Source: Diplonema papillatum (lineage: Eukaryota; Euglenozoa; Diplonemea; Diplonemida; Diplonemidae). From it: DNA of 64,000 bases. The stretch lies in assembly GCA_030068145.1 (NCBI GenBank), contig JAPJBO010000010.1:661164-725163 (forward strand), given 5' to 3'. The notes under the pieces are model-generated. The model was not told where the DNA came from. It made no database searches and saw only the letters and a program-made list of their open reading frames with translations. Below are positions 54,338 to 63,919 of this stretch, in pieces; the stretch's first letter is position 1, and every line of letters begins with the position of its first letter. Made by a program: the position numbers and the translations under genes.

Positions 54338-55737
54338 GGGTAGGCGGGTTTTTTTTTTTTTTGGCCCATGTCCGTCGGCCCACAGAAATTTACGCGCGCG
54401 CGCGCAAAAAAAAAACTTTTCAGAAAAAAAAAACTTTTGCCACAAGACTTTCTGCTACTGGATGTCACACCGTATGTACCGGCTACACACCGCTTCACAC
54501 CGTATGTACCGGCTACACACCGCTTCACACCGTATGTACCGGCTCTACCTACCGCTTCACACCGTATGAACCGGCTCTACCTACCGCTTCACACCGTATG
54601 AACCGGCTCTACCTACCGCTTCACACCGTATGTACCGGCTCTACCTACCGCTTCACACCGTATGTACCGGCTCTACCTACCGCTTCACACCGTATGTACC
54701 GGCTCTACCTACCGCTTCACACCGTATGTACCGGCTATACTACTGGCCGGTCCGCTGTTGGCACTTTTGTGCCCGTTGTTGGTGGAATTCCTGGACGATG
54801 AGCTCAAAGATGAATGTGGTGAGCTTGATGTGTCCGAGGGGTTGCGGTGGCAGTCTAGAGTTCAACAGTTCCATAGTCGAAGGCTGCAGAGGATAGACGA
54901 TGCCACAGGAGAAAAAACACTCGGGTTTAAACTCGAGATCGCGGTTCGCCGGGTACGCCGCGAACGATAAAGCAGTGAACCAGAGGACTGTCGATTGTGC
55001 GGGTGTCCGTCAATCTTGTATCTCTCTTCTGACATGCCCCATTGCGATGTCACGGTCCGAGTGCCGTTTTCTTCGCAAATATACCTCGGCACAAGCATTG
55101 CCGCCGGTCAAGTGCAAAGCACTATGTCGCAAGCACCGCGAACGCATCGCTTGCCCTGCGTCCTTTTAATGCCTCCTCAGTCGAGTCTCAGATACGTCCC
55201 TACTAGTAGCTGCTTCAGGCGTCGGAAGGCATAGACGCGTGCACTGCCCGCGGACTGGTTCTGTGTGATAATCGCACCACAGCGGCAAAACCCCCCGACA
55301 TGCCTTGCCGGTAAAACCGCGCACGGTTTCGAGGCTGAGGCTGTGCTTGTATCCCGCGTGCTTCGACTGCGTCCAGCAGGAGCTGGCTAAAGCTACGCAA
55401 ATCTTGCTGTTTAGATTGACACCAACGTCAAAGTATCACGATATTGCTTGCCCAGCGCACCAACCCAGCACCGGGCATAGTCGGCTTCAAAGTCAATACA
55501 CACTGAGGTAAACAACGTCTACGCGATTTGCATCGCCGTGAAGTATCGGTGTGATGAACAGGTTTTCGACTTTTCCCGAGCCGGACACGCTCGTGACTAC
55601 GCCTGCAGTCGCTCTCACGACCGGTTCCAATGCACAGATCCCAAAAGTTTTTTTTTTGCAAAAGTTTTTTTTTTCCGGGGGGTTCCAAAAATTTACGCGC
55701 GCGCGGACATGGGCCAAAAAAAAAAAACCGCCTACCC
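54338..55737. mobile_element. 1,400-bp TIR element with TTA target duplication
   Basis: Ends GGGTAGGCGG(G)TTTTTTTT...GGCCCATGTCCG, followed by GCGCGCGCG and two A9CTTTT blocks, in inverted orientation. TTA flanks both ends (54335-54337, 55738-55740), and the target is the AGGGATATAAG array of the Mutator-like relic. TTA duplications suit PIF/Harbinger-type elements. Interior ORFs are short; no transposase was recognised with confidence. Confidence 0.8.
54475..54740. repeat. 32-bp tandem array inside the TTA-flanked element
   Basis: About eight units, TATGTACCGGCTCTACC plus TACCGCTTCACACCG; the first two lack a few bases. It is present at one end only. Confidence 0.9.
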
Positions 55738-55762
55738 TTAGGGATATAAGAGAAAGTCGAAG

Positions 55763-56097
55763 ATTTTTTTTTTTTTTTTTTTTTTTTTTGAACGCAGTCA
55801 GGGTATTAGTTTGAAGGCTTCCGGGATTTGCAGATTTAGACCGTTACTATGGGGTGGTTTTGGGCGGTGTTTCAGTGCCGTTTTCGCCGATGTACGGCGT
55901 CTTGGGGCAGAGCCGACACATCTCCACAACGTCGTTCGGCAAAAGAGGGATCTTCATGGGTCCTTCATGGGTCAATTATGGTCACCCCGTCAGCTATTTC
56001 TGCGGGCGTTTTTTCAACGTACACCAGCCTGGATGGTGTGATCCGCCCTCCAGTTTTCCGTAGTTCTTCCGTACTTCTTCCGTAGTCTTGCCGTACT
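55763..56097. other. no gene; T-tract and flank repeats
   Basis: A 25-T run at 55765-55789. GCAGATTTAGACCGT at 55827 matches the hairpin part of the ~250-bp repeat. AGTTTTCCGTAGTTCTTCCG occurs here (56052) and again just right of the next element (58694). Confidence 0.4.
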
Positions 56098-58690
56098 AAG
56101 GGGTGTCCAAAAATTATTTTTACAGTGAAAGTTCGCTTTTACCCAACTACGTGCGCAGGGCTGTCAGTTTGGTCTCTGCATGCCTGGAGCATCAAAAATC
56201 TGCCTCTTCTGCAACCAAAAAAGAGTGTGCTTACTTCGAAGGAGGCTAGAGGGGGAGAAACAATACAACTACAAAATGGGTCTTTTTTGTTGAACGCTTA
56301 CGCCCGCCACTAAACCCAGATTCACCTGTGTTTCGTGTGGGCTACAGCACATTTACCTCCTTTGATCTTTTGCAGCTGGCAGTCTCCTCAAGTATTTCCG
56401 ACAAAGCAGGTGCTTATACAAAAAAAACGAGGCAGAAAATCGACCGCTAGATTCTACTGGTTGTGTCACAGAATATCTGTATTTGCATCATGTCATGTTT
56501 GACGTCTTCGTTTAGGGTAGTCGCTGTTGTCGCTGTCTCCACCGCTCTCAAAGTGTCCGTCTTCAATATCATCCTCCGACACAGACTCGTTGCCATCATC
56601 GACAGTTAACATGGAGTCTTTCACCGATGATGGCAACGGCAACTTGTCGTCATACTCTTGCAGTTTTTTGAGCAGGGTGGGTGTTGTGCTCGAAGGACCA
56701 ACTCTACTGATGCCGCGCTTCAAGAAGCGCCGCGTTCGTATTCCTGCATCGCACCCTTGAATGCGGGAGACCAAGTCCTTCTTGTTCAACTTCTGTGACG
56801 CGGTGAAGCGACGAGCGTCAGCTTGCTCCATGGGGAGCTCCTTCGGCCAGTTGGTGTCATAATCGAACCGCAATTCCACGTTCTGGCGGTACGCCTCCCG
56901 CCGTTGCTTTCTCCTGCGAGCTTTACCGGCTATCTTCTCTTTCTTGGCGAGGTAGTCCAACTTCAAGCGCCCCAGGCGTACTTTGCGATCGATGCTTTCG
57001 ATGATTGCTGACGCCACCGTATTTTCAAGGCATCTTTGCACCCGAAGTGGCGGCGTACCGTAGACGGGGAGGTGCCGCGGTGCACAACTTGGCGCGACAG
57101 CAAATGTCGAATCCGCCGGTTTCCTGATCCGCTATTTCTCGCTTGAGCTTTCCGACCGTGCCGGGTCTTCCTGAGTGCAAAACCTTTGTACTTCCAAGAT
57201 GAACCCGCAGGCTGCGTGGTGCAGCAGGCCTTTCACTTGTGTTGCAGTCGGAAAGTGGGGTGATCGCCCGAGACGAAGTGCCTTTGCTCCATAGTACTTT
57301 CAAATTCCGTGACGTACAACACCGTCGGGAAGGTTGGCGTTCACTTGTGTCACTGCTTCGGGATCGGGATACGGTTGTCTTCCACGACAGCGTCTCAGGT
57401 GTGACCCGACATTCCTGAGGAACACCCAGCACAGTTTCCCTACGTCGCACCATTCTCGCAATGTCTGCTTTCATTGCAACGATGGACAAACTTGAGGACA
57501 GCGATTTCACGATGCCAACCGTGAATGTGAAGTTTGTGTGATTACCATCAGCAAACCCCCACAGAGCTCTGAAGAAAGGGTACACAACAAGAGCGAAGCC
57601 TAGACCCAACCTGCGATCTGTAAGCGGTGCAGGACGTTCGTCTTTGCAGATGACTGCGATACCATCTTAGGGAACTTACCGAAGAACACGAGTAGCAACT
57701 CAAGTACCGACTTTCCCGAGTTTCCAACATGGGCTCTCATGCAGAACGCAGCAGCCCATGCAGGGCCAAACCTGCCTAGTGTGGCGCACTGCCACAAGAA
57801 CCCCTTGACCTCTTGAATGCTGTATTCGGCGGCAAGCCATTCCTGAAACTCTGGACCGACTGACGTAATTTGCGGCCTAGCATACAGCCTTTGTCTCCTT
57901 CTCAAAGTGAAGCGACGAGATCGCTGTTGTGGCAACCCGGTGCATGCGGTGGACAACTTCAAAGCCCCGCGTGCACGCGAATCCACCCATCGACATACAC
58001 GACACAAAAACGGTCTTGCCCAAATGGGGCTTCCTCGTCCAGTACATTCAACGCAATCAGTTCGTCTGTCAACTTCGCGAAGTACTGAATCATCTTCTGG
58101 ATGATACCATTGACGGCATGTGATGTGAACGTCGAGGTGGTGCCACAGGATTCTCCCTTCATCGTTTTTCCATGTCGCTGTAAAGTGGCCACCGACCCGT
58201 TGCGAAGCCGGGTCTGGTGGCCCAGCTGTAGGGCGACAATGCAGGTTTGGGTTCCTTCAGGAACTCCATATCTCGCGAGACTAGGTTCAAGGCCCAGATC
58301 TCTTCGACGCGCCGACGAGACACCTTTGCTTACCCACTCGTGCATGAGAATACCTACGACGGTGCGCAACCGTGTCGTCTGCTTCCTGGCTGCCAGCGAC
58401 ATAACGTCTCTCGCACTCAACCAGAACAGTTACGTCTAGGATGCGTGGGATGCCAAAGGAAAACGAAAGTGACAATGCACTCGAGTCTGGTCGAACAACA
58501 TCGTCAGCCTCCATCACTTCTCCTTTCCTCGTTGCAAATCCCCGTTTTCACGTTTCTTTCGCTCCCAGTGCTCAAATGTCATCAAAAGGCTGCATGAAAA
58601 GGTGCGGAAACCCGCATTACCCCCTAGCCGAAACCCGGGTTCCTGGAAAAATCCCGAGCGCCGGAAAAAATAACTTTTGGACACCCCTTT
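56098..58690 (-). mobile_element. 2,593-bp TIR element
   Basis: Inverted ends AAGGGGTGTCCAAAA followed by (A/G)TTATTTTT. Minus-strand ORF pieces occupy the interior, in three frames, so it has introns or is broken. No target duplication is clear at the ends, but a 20-bp direct repeat lies close on both sides. Confidence 0.75.
56493..57041 (-). CDS. C-terminal exon or ORF of the 2.6-kb element, acidic tail
   Basis: An open frame of 182 codons beginning without ATG (the first codon of the open stretch is GTG), so it is probably an exon or the end of a broken ORF. Lys/Arg-rich helical region (LAKKEKIAGKARRRKQRREA), then a Ser/Asp/Glu-rich acidic tail and a final basic KRRRQT. Further up on the strand, other frames hold GNSGKSVLELL (about 57730), which loosely recalls a P-loop, and a WGFADGNHTNFTF stretch. 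Family unknown. Confidence 0.4.
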   Translation of the reverse strand: MQRCLENTVASAIIESIDRKVRLGRLKLDYLAKKEKIAGKARRRKQRREAYRQNVELRFDYDTNWPKELPMEQADARRFTASQKLNKKDLVSRIQGCDAGIRTRRFLKRGISRVGPSSTTPTLLKKLQEYDDKLPLPSSVKDSMLTVDDGNESVSEDDIEDGHFESGGDSDNSDYPKRRRQT

Positions 58691-59074
58691 CGAGTTTTCC
58701 GTAGTTCTTCCGTAGTTCCATCATGGTTTCACCGTACTATATGGATCACACCACTGGATCAAGCTTTTCGGGGTTTTCCGAATGCTTCTGGGTTCCCTGT
58801 GGGGGGACGCGCTCCAAAAACAGTCAAAATCGTAAACAGACAGTCTCGTCAGGCAGCTGAAGGGGGGCGACCTGGGGACCTATTTTCCTATGATTCTTAT
58901 GATGATAGGTCCACGGTTTTGGTGTGCACCGCCGTGCTTACAACAACATTTTTAGCGTTATTTTTAGCAACATCGCGCCGAAGGCGCGGCGGAAAATTTG
59001 GGCAAAAATAACTCCGCCCCCCCTTTATCATGTGTGGGCAACTCTTAGCTCGTGTGTGATACTCAACTGTCAAA
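58691..59074. other. no gene recognised
   Basis: TATGGATCACACCA at 58739 recurs at 26172. Nothing else seen. Confidence 0.35.
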
Positions 59075-59315
59075 CAGGACCTTGGCCCGGTAAGCACAGT
59101 GGCTGCCGACCCGCAGCTGAACGCAATTGAACGGCAGCGGCTGGGTCTCAGCAGCGGAGGCTCAGCAGCCTTCCAGCACCTTCAGCACACTGCTAAACAC
59201 CACACCCCCCACCTATTTTTACTTTGAACACCGTTTTTTGAACTTTTTTTTTTTTTCCCGGCCAAGTCCGGTTTGCAGATTTAGACCGTCGGTCTAAATC
59301 TGCAACAGAAACTAA
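59075..59315. repeat. ~250-bp dispersed repeat (SINE/MITE-like), copy 2
   Basis: Same orientation and near-identical to 4565-4820, including the GATTTAGACC/GGTCTAAATC hairpin with one centre change (GTC for GAC). Confidence 0.85.
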
Positions 59316-59643
59316 TCCCCTGAACGCAGTGCCTGATCGTTTTTTACGTAAAGCTGGATTCAGGACGCAAGTGAAAACGCCACGGTTTGCGGCGACGAGC
59401 TGCTCATTTCCTCCAACATTTCATGTTTGGTAAAAAATAAACGAAAGGACAAAGTTCCTTATCCGGAGCCGAAGTTTTGGAATAAACCTTTGTATGGGCT
59501 CACTAGTTTCTAAAAGGGCCTTTGTATGGACAGCAGAGTTTTGCAAATACCACGGTTGTGATACGAATCGTTTATTGTATTTTATTGTATTTTTATTGTA
59601 CAGATTTTCGTATATTATTGTATACAATACTGTACAATAATAT
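59316..59643. other. AT-rich, no gene recognised
   Basis: Near 59580-59640 it has several TTTTATTGTA and ACAATAATAT motifs; similar ATACAATAAT motifs recur right of the next element (63767), so the target region itself is AT-rich. Confidence 0.35.
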
Positions 59644-60858
59644 TGAGCCAATTCACCCACCCCCTGATCGAGCGTAATCGAGTGTAATATAGTGTAATCG
59701 AGTGTAGTAGAGTGTAATCGAGTGTAGTAGAGTGTAGTCGAGCGTTGTAGAGTGTGATCGAAATTGACACTAGTATTTTGGGTTCGACCACTGGTGGACC
59801 CCTGGCTGGCCCATGAGCGACCATGTTGACCACTGTCTGGCCCAAGAAGTGCCAGGCACAAGCATACGAGGGACGGAAACCGCAGGTGTGGGCCTTCACC
59901 GTGGTGGAGCCAGGCTAGATTCGGGGTGGCGCCCTGGGAGGGGGTAGTCACGCCTTAGTCCCAGGGCCTCTCCCCACCCATCTGTATGTGATCTCCTGGT
60001 CATCGCTACCGCGCTGACCTTTCCCGAGAGCACATCAAAACAAGTCAAAGCCCGCTGCCCACTGCCCTACAAGAGACATGCTTTGCACTCTCTGAATGCC
60101 CATTGACTGTGCTCCGCTTCAGCCGACTGCTTTGGAAGAGGTACTGTGCTCCGTTTGGTGCCGACTGCCCTGCCAGAGACGTGCTTGCAGACAGAGGTCG
60201 GCCGCCGCTACTTTGGTTTTCTCTCGCGTCTTCCCAGCTCCGCCACCTTCCCAGAGGCTTGGGGAGAGCCACGAGCTCCGGCTGTAAGGGACGAGACCGA
60301 GGTGCGACGCTGGCCCCGGTCGCAATCTGTATGTGCCGGCCCGGCCCGATTAGGCCTTTGGAGTACCGCGTGAATGGCGCGATTGGGCCCACGCGCATGC
60401 AGCCTGTCTGCTCGCAGTCACGCCGGCCGGCCCGCAACCGCAACCACATTCGCTTGTGCCCACACACCAGCTCTTCTTATCGAGCTAGCAATCCAGCTAA
60501 GGAGCACAACCGAGGATCCGAGGCGGAATCATGCCCCACAGTGGCCGCACGAGAGCAGACAGCGATGAAGGCCGCAGGGACAGGGTGTGTCAGCCAGGTT
60601 CCTCCCGCAGACGCACTACCCATCGGAATGTGACAGCGCAAGTAGGCTCGATGGAAGCACGAAGTGAAGCAGGATAGACGAGCTACGGAGACGAGACGAG
60701 TCGTGTACCAGGGGCAGGCCGGGACGATGAACCGCATGAAGCCGAAGAAAAAGTTCAAGAACGAAGCAACACCACAAGCCGCGTGCAGCCAAGCAGACCT
60801 CCCGGAACCTACGTGGGCAGTAACGAGGAGCCAACAGATGAGTGTCCACTGAACCCCC

Positions 60859-61401
60859 TTGCCAATACCCCCAACGACTATGGCACGAATTGCGCAATGC
60901 CAGACGGTAGCGTCTGACAATGGCATGCGCCTAAAGGTGAGATTAGCCTCCGTCTTCAACCGCCTTGTTATCGCCAGGGAGATCGAACCCACAAACAGAA
61001 ACTTGACATCTTCGAGGACAGGGTGTCTGCCAAGCGCTTGTCGAACAGCCATATCGCCTGGAACTGCCCCGCAGGGAATGCCAAAAGGCTCGAGTATTAG
61101 CTGCGCTAAATTGCAAAGGTTGCTAATACGGGAAAAGGGTACCCGAGCCCCTATGCACTCGACAACCTGCTTCCACAAGTCAGTCCGAACTTCCTCGTCC
61201 CCTGCTGCACTGCCTGGCTACATCCTTTTTTCAGACGAATATGCTTCTTTTTGTTCGATATTCGATGATCGTGCTATCAGCATCTTTAGCCCCAGAAGAA
61301 GGCTCGATAATAGACACGTTGCATCGGCTAATCAGGATTGGCTGAGTGCTGTGTGTTTAATCAATTGTTACAGTACCCCCCCAATTCACCAAAAGCTGTA
61401 A
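60859..61401 (+). CDS. ORF in copy 2 of the 1.88-kb element, unknown
   Basis: 180 open codons (MPIPPTTMARIAQC...), interrupted in copy 1 at the same place. The opposite strand is also partly open. No domain seen; low trust as a real protein. Confidence 0.25.
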   Translation: MPIPPTTMARIAQCQTVASDNGMRLKVRLASVFNRLVIAREIEPTNRNLTSSRTGCLPSACRTAISPGTAPQGMPKGSSISCAKLQRLLIREKGTRAPMHSTTCFHKSVRTSSSPAALPGYILFSDEYASFCSIFDDRAISIFSPRRRLDNRHVASANQDWLSAVCLINCYSTPPIHQKL

Positions 61402-61424
61402 TCGATCGTAATCGAGGGTAATCG

Positions 61425-63693
61425 TTTGGATTAGAATGCAAAGAATCTGTGGCGATAATCTGCATCGCCGACGGCGCGGTTATCTCTTCGCACGTGATGT
61501 GTCATGCTTTCGCCTCTTTAGCTCGTCTTGATCGTCGCGCTCAGGCGCGCGTTTGGTGCTTCGCTTCTTCTTCGATTGCTCGTCGAGGTTCATCGGTTGC
61601 GCGTCGATATCTGCTTCTTCTCGGCGCCTGGGCGATGGTCGTGGCGCATCGACGCGTCCTTTGCGTCTTTTCGGTACCGGCTCCGCCGCGGAGTCTGATT
61701 GCCGCTTCTTCGCTGGCGTTGGCGCCGTCTTCCCGACCTTCGCTGCTGATGTCGGCGTTGATGTTGCGGGTTCTCGCTCGTCTTCCTCTGCTTCCGGCAG
61801 AACGAGCACCACGTTCTCACGTTTCGCCTGTCTCGGCGCTGGCGCGGGACCCTCCGGCTCCGCCTTCCTCTTCTCCGTTGTTGTTTCTTCACCTCTCGCC
61901 ACGGCCGCCCGGTGGTGCCCTTTCCTGCAGCAGTGCCCGGGTCTCCTACTCCTCAGGTCGGCGTGTTTCTTACAGCCGTCGCACGTCGGCATGCCATGGT
62001 CGAGGCATCGGTGGTGATGGTTGCGACAGCACTCCGCTGTCGTCTTACACGTGGCGCACTGCGTCATCCGGTGCTCGGCACACATTTTTACGGCTAGGCC
62101 ATCACCCTCCCTGTGATGGGCCTGGCAGCACCACGCCACCGACTTGCCCCGGCGCTTGCACACGTCGCACTTCACCTTTTGGTGCCCGGGGCACACCCGC
62201 TCACCCCACTTTTCGTGTCGGGGAATCCCTTCCGGCACGAGCCACGGATCCCCTCCGACGACAGCCGACTTCTTGCCTCTCTTCTTCTCCGTAGCGTCAT
62301 CGAAGGCCGCCCATCTCGCCGCACGCTCCGCCCTTTCTCTTCCGTACGTCGGGAAAAGGTCCATCCCCCACGCCTCGCCGGTGAACGCATGCCGGCTCGC
62401 CTTCAGCTGCGTCTCCAAGATTCCCATCGTCTCCTCGCCGCCGCGGAAAATTGGCCTCATCTCGTAGCCCGTGAGGCATGGGGGGGCCCCTACCGTTCTC
62501 AATGAACCTACCTTCTCCAGCTTTCTACCCGGCAGAAGCGGCCCCACCCCTTTCCGCTCAAGCGCTTCCCCGATCGTTTTCAGCATCCGCGCCAACATTC
62601 TCGCACGGATACACAGCGGCGTCCCACCTGTCGTCGCCACTAAACTGCCCGGTAGATCGAGCCCGGTGTACACTTCGAAGTCTACTGCGAGCTCTGCCGT
62701 CGAGACGTCACCCGCTACCGACCAGCACATCCCATCCAGCCAATACTGCAGCGCCCGGAACCACCTCTCTCCTGCGACCGCCGTGAAGGTCCCCGGTCCA
62801 GCGATCGCTTCGAAATTCAGCCGGCGCGGGGGGCAGTCGTCAGGGTGCAGTTGTCTCCAGGGGTGGCCGACTGCCCGGTCTCTTCCTTCTCTCTCCAGCC
62901 GTCGTCTCTCTTGCATGACTTCCGCCATGAATGTGTGCAGCACTTCGATGTTGATTCGACTTCCCTTCGGCAGAATCCCGTGTTCTTGCAGGCACGGAGG
63001 CCAAGTCGAGCGATCTGCGTCAACAATTTCGGCATACTGCTGTTGCATTCGGATTCGTTCATACGCCCGGCACTGCCACCAAATGTGGCCCAGAGTTTCT
63101 TCCGTCGCCTCGTCACAGCGTCTGCACAGCCCGTCACCTCCCCACAGCTTGGCAGCATGTGATTCCGTCATCACCGACCCTGCTACGACCTCGGCAACGT
63201 CCCGCGCGGCCGTCAGCGTTGTCGACGCCTTCAGCCCGTAGGCATTCGTCGCGGTGTAGTCGACACCCGCCCGTACCCCTCCGAAGTTTGTGCGCCTCTT
63301 CTCGAGCTCCCCTAGTCGCCAGCCGTGAATCGCCTTTCTCAGGGTGTGCCCTCGCTCCCCCTTACTCTGTCGCACCAGTCTCAGCACATTCCCTGCCTCG
63401 TCCTCGGCGTCGTCGAGATCTTCCGTCCATCGTATACCGAGCTTTTTTGCATGCTCGGCCGCAATACCGATCGGTCCCCATGCGCGGATTCTGCTGCCAT
63501 ACGCCCTTCGAACTGTTGCGACGCGGGCCCTCCATACCGGCCTCTTTCGGCACACTTCTGCAATCATACCGAGCGACCGATACGGCAGCACTGAGTAGGG
63601 GTCGAGCACGTGGGCCTTGTTTAGAATGCCCAACACGGCCTCCTGTGCCCGATGCAGCCTCACCGGGTCCCAGACGCCTCTGAGTAATGCTGC
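61425..63693 (-). mobile_element. 5'-truncated LINE inserted in a TCGATTACAC run
   Basis: It starts abruptly within coding sequence at 63693 and ends with GCATTCTAATCCAAA and no poly(A). Both flanks are the simple (TCGATTACAC)n run of the host TIR element, so a target duplication cannot be told apart from the repeat. Confidence 0.8.
61480..63663 (-). CDS. LINE ORF2 C-terminal portion with a triple Cys/His module
   Basis: 727 open codons; the frame is open further up to the truncation point, and the first codon counted is GTG, so there is no true start. Residues 180-198 form C-x2-C-x9-H-x4-C, the zinc knuckle found after RT in many LINEs; the RT itself is missing. Residues 491-583 hold three successive units of the form C-x2-H...C-x2-C...CC-x(2-3)-HH: C491/H494/C499/C502/C512-513/H516-517, C528/H531/C536/C539/C545-546/H549-550, and C553/H556/C561/C564/C578-579/H582-583. 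The last 140 residues are basic with Pro/Ser and KR clusters, likely nucleic-acid binding and nuclear targeting. A decayed sister lies at 198-1254. Confidence 0.7.
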   Translation of the reverse strand: MRLHRAQEAVLGILNKAHVLDPYSVLPYRSLGMIAEVCRKRPVWRARVATVRRAYGSRIRAWGPIGIAAEHAKKLGIRWTEDLDDAEDEAGNVLRLVRQSKGERGHTLRKAIHGWRLGELEKRRTNFGGVRAGVDYTATNAYGLKASTTLTAARDVAEVVAGSVMTESHAAKLWGGDGLCRRCDEATEETLGHIWWQCRAYERIRMQQQYAEIVDADRSTWPPCLQEHGILPKGSRINIEVLHTFMAEVMQERRRLEREGRDRAVGHPWRQLHPDDCPPRRLNFEAIAGPGTFTAVAGERWFRALQYWLDGMCWSVAGDVSTAELAVDFEVYTGLDLPGSLVATTGGTPLCIRARMLARMLKTIGEALERKGVGPLLPGRKLEKVGSLRTVGAPPCLTGYEMRPIFRGGEETMGILETQLKASRHAFTGEAWGMDLFPTYGRERAERAARWAAFDDATEKKRGKKSAVVGGDPWLVPEGIPRHEKWGERVCPGHQKVKCDVCKRRGKSVAWCCQAHHREGDGLAVKMCAEHRMTQCATCKTTAECCRNHHHRCLDHGMPTCDGCKKHADLRSRRPGHCCRKGHHRAAVARGEETTTEKRKAEPEGPAPAPRQAKRENVVLVLPEAEEDEREPATSTPTSAAKVGKTAPTPAKKRQSDSAAEPVPKRRKGRVDAPRPSPRRREEADIDAQPMNLDEQSKKKRSTKRAPERDDQDELKRRKHDTSRAKR

Positions 63694-63764
63694 AGTGTAA
63701 TCGAGTGTAATCGACGCGTAATCGAGCTCAAGTCGCTTTCAGGGGGGGTAGGTGAATTGGCTCA

Positions 63765-63919
63765 TATAATACAATAATTTACGATAATTTACAATAATGC
63801 CACCTGATCCCGGCTCAGAGGCAGTTCCCCGAAACTCCCCGAAACTTGCTCGAAACTCCCCGAAACTCCCCGAAACTCCCCGAAACTCACCCCGTTTTTG
63901 GGAGAAAAAGTGGATTTGC
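63765..63919. repeat. AT-rich stretch and 10-bp GAAACTCCCC repeats
   Basis: About six units of CCCCGAAACT at 63826-63885, preceded by AATTTACGATAATTTACAAT. Confidence 0.75.

Larger units (their letters stand above)
52901..55762 (-). mobile_element. Mutator-like element relic with inverted AGGGATATAAG arrays
   Basis: Short repeats of AGGGATATAAGAGA occur at the left (52901-53015) and, inverted, at the right (54185-54337, 55741-55757). A MULE transposase piece lies inside, and an unrelated 1.4-kb element is inserted in the right array. The transposase is truncated, so it is a deletion derivative. Confidence 0.65.
59644..63764. mobile_element. 1.88-kb TIR element, copy 2 (inverted), split by a LINE
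   Basis: Inverted relative to 40217-42097. Ends TGAGCCAATTCACC on both sides with TAT next to each (59641-59643 and 63765-63767). Without the LINE it would be about 1.86 kb. The interior differs from copy 1 by few substitutions and small indels, so both copies are young. Confidence 0.85.

Noticed and set aside
61449-62505. Plus-strand ORFs of up to 281 codons over the LINE
   Set aside because: Antisense to a well-supported LINE frame; Ser/Pro/Arg-rich with no domain.
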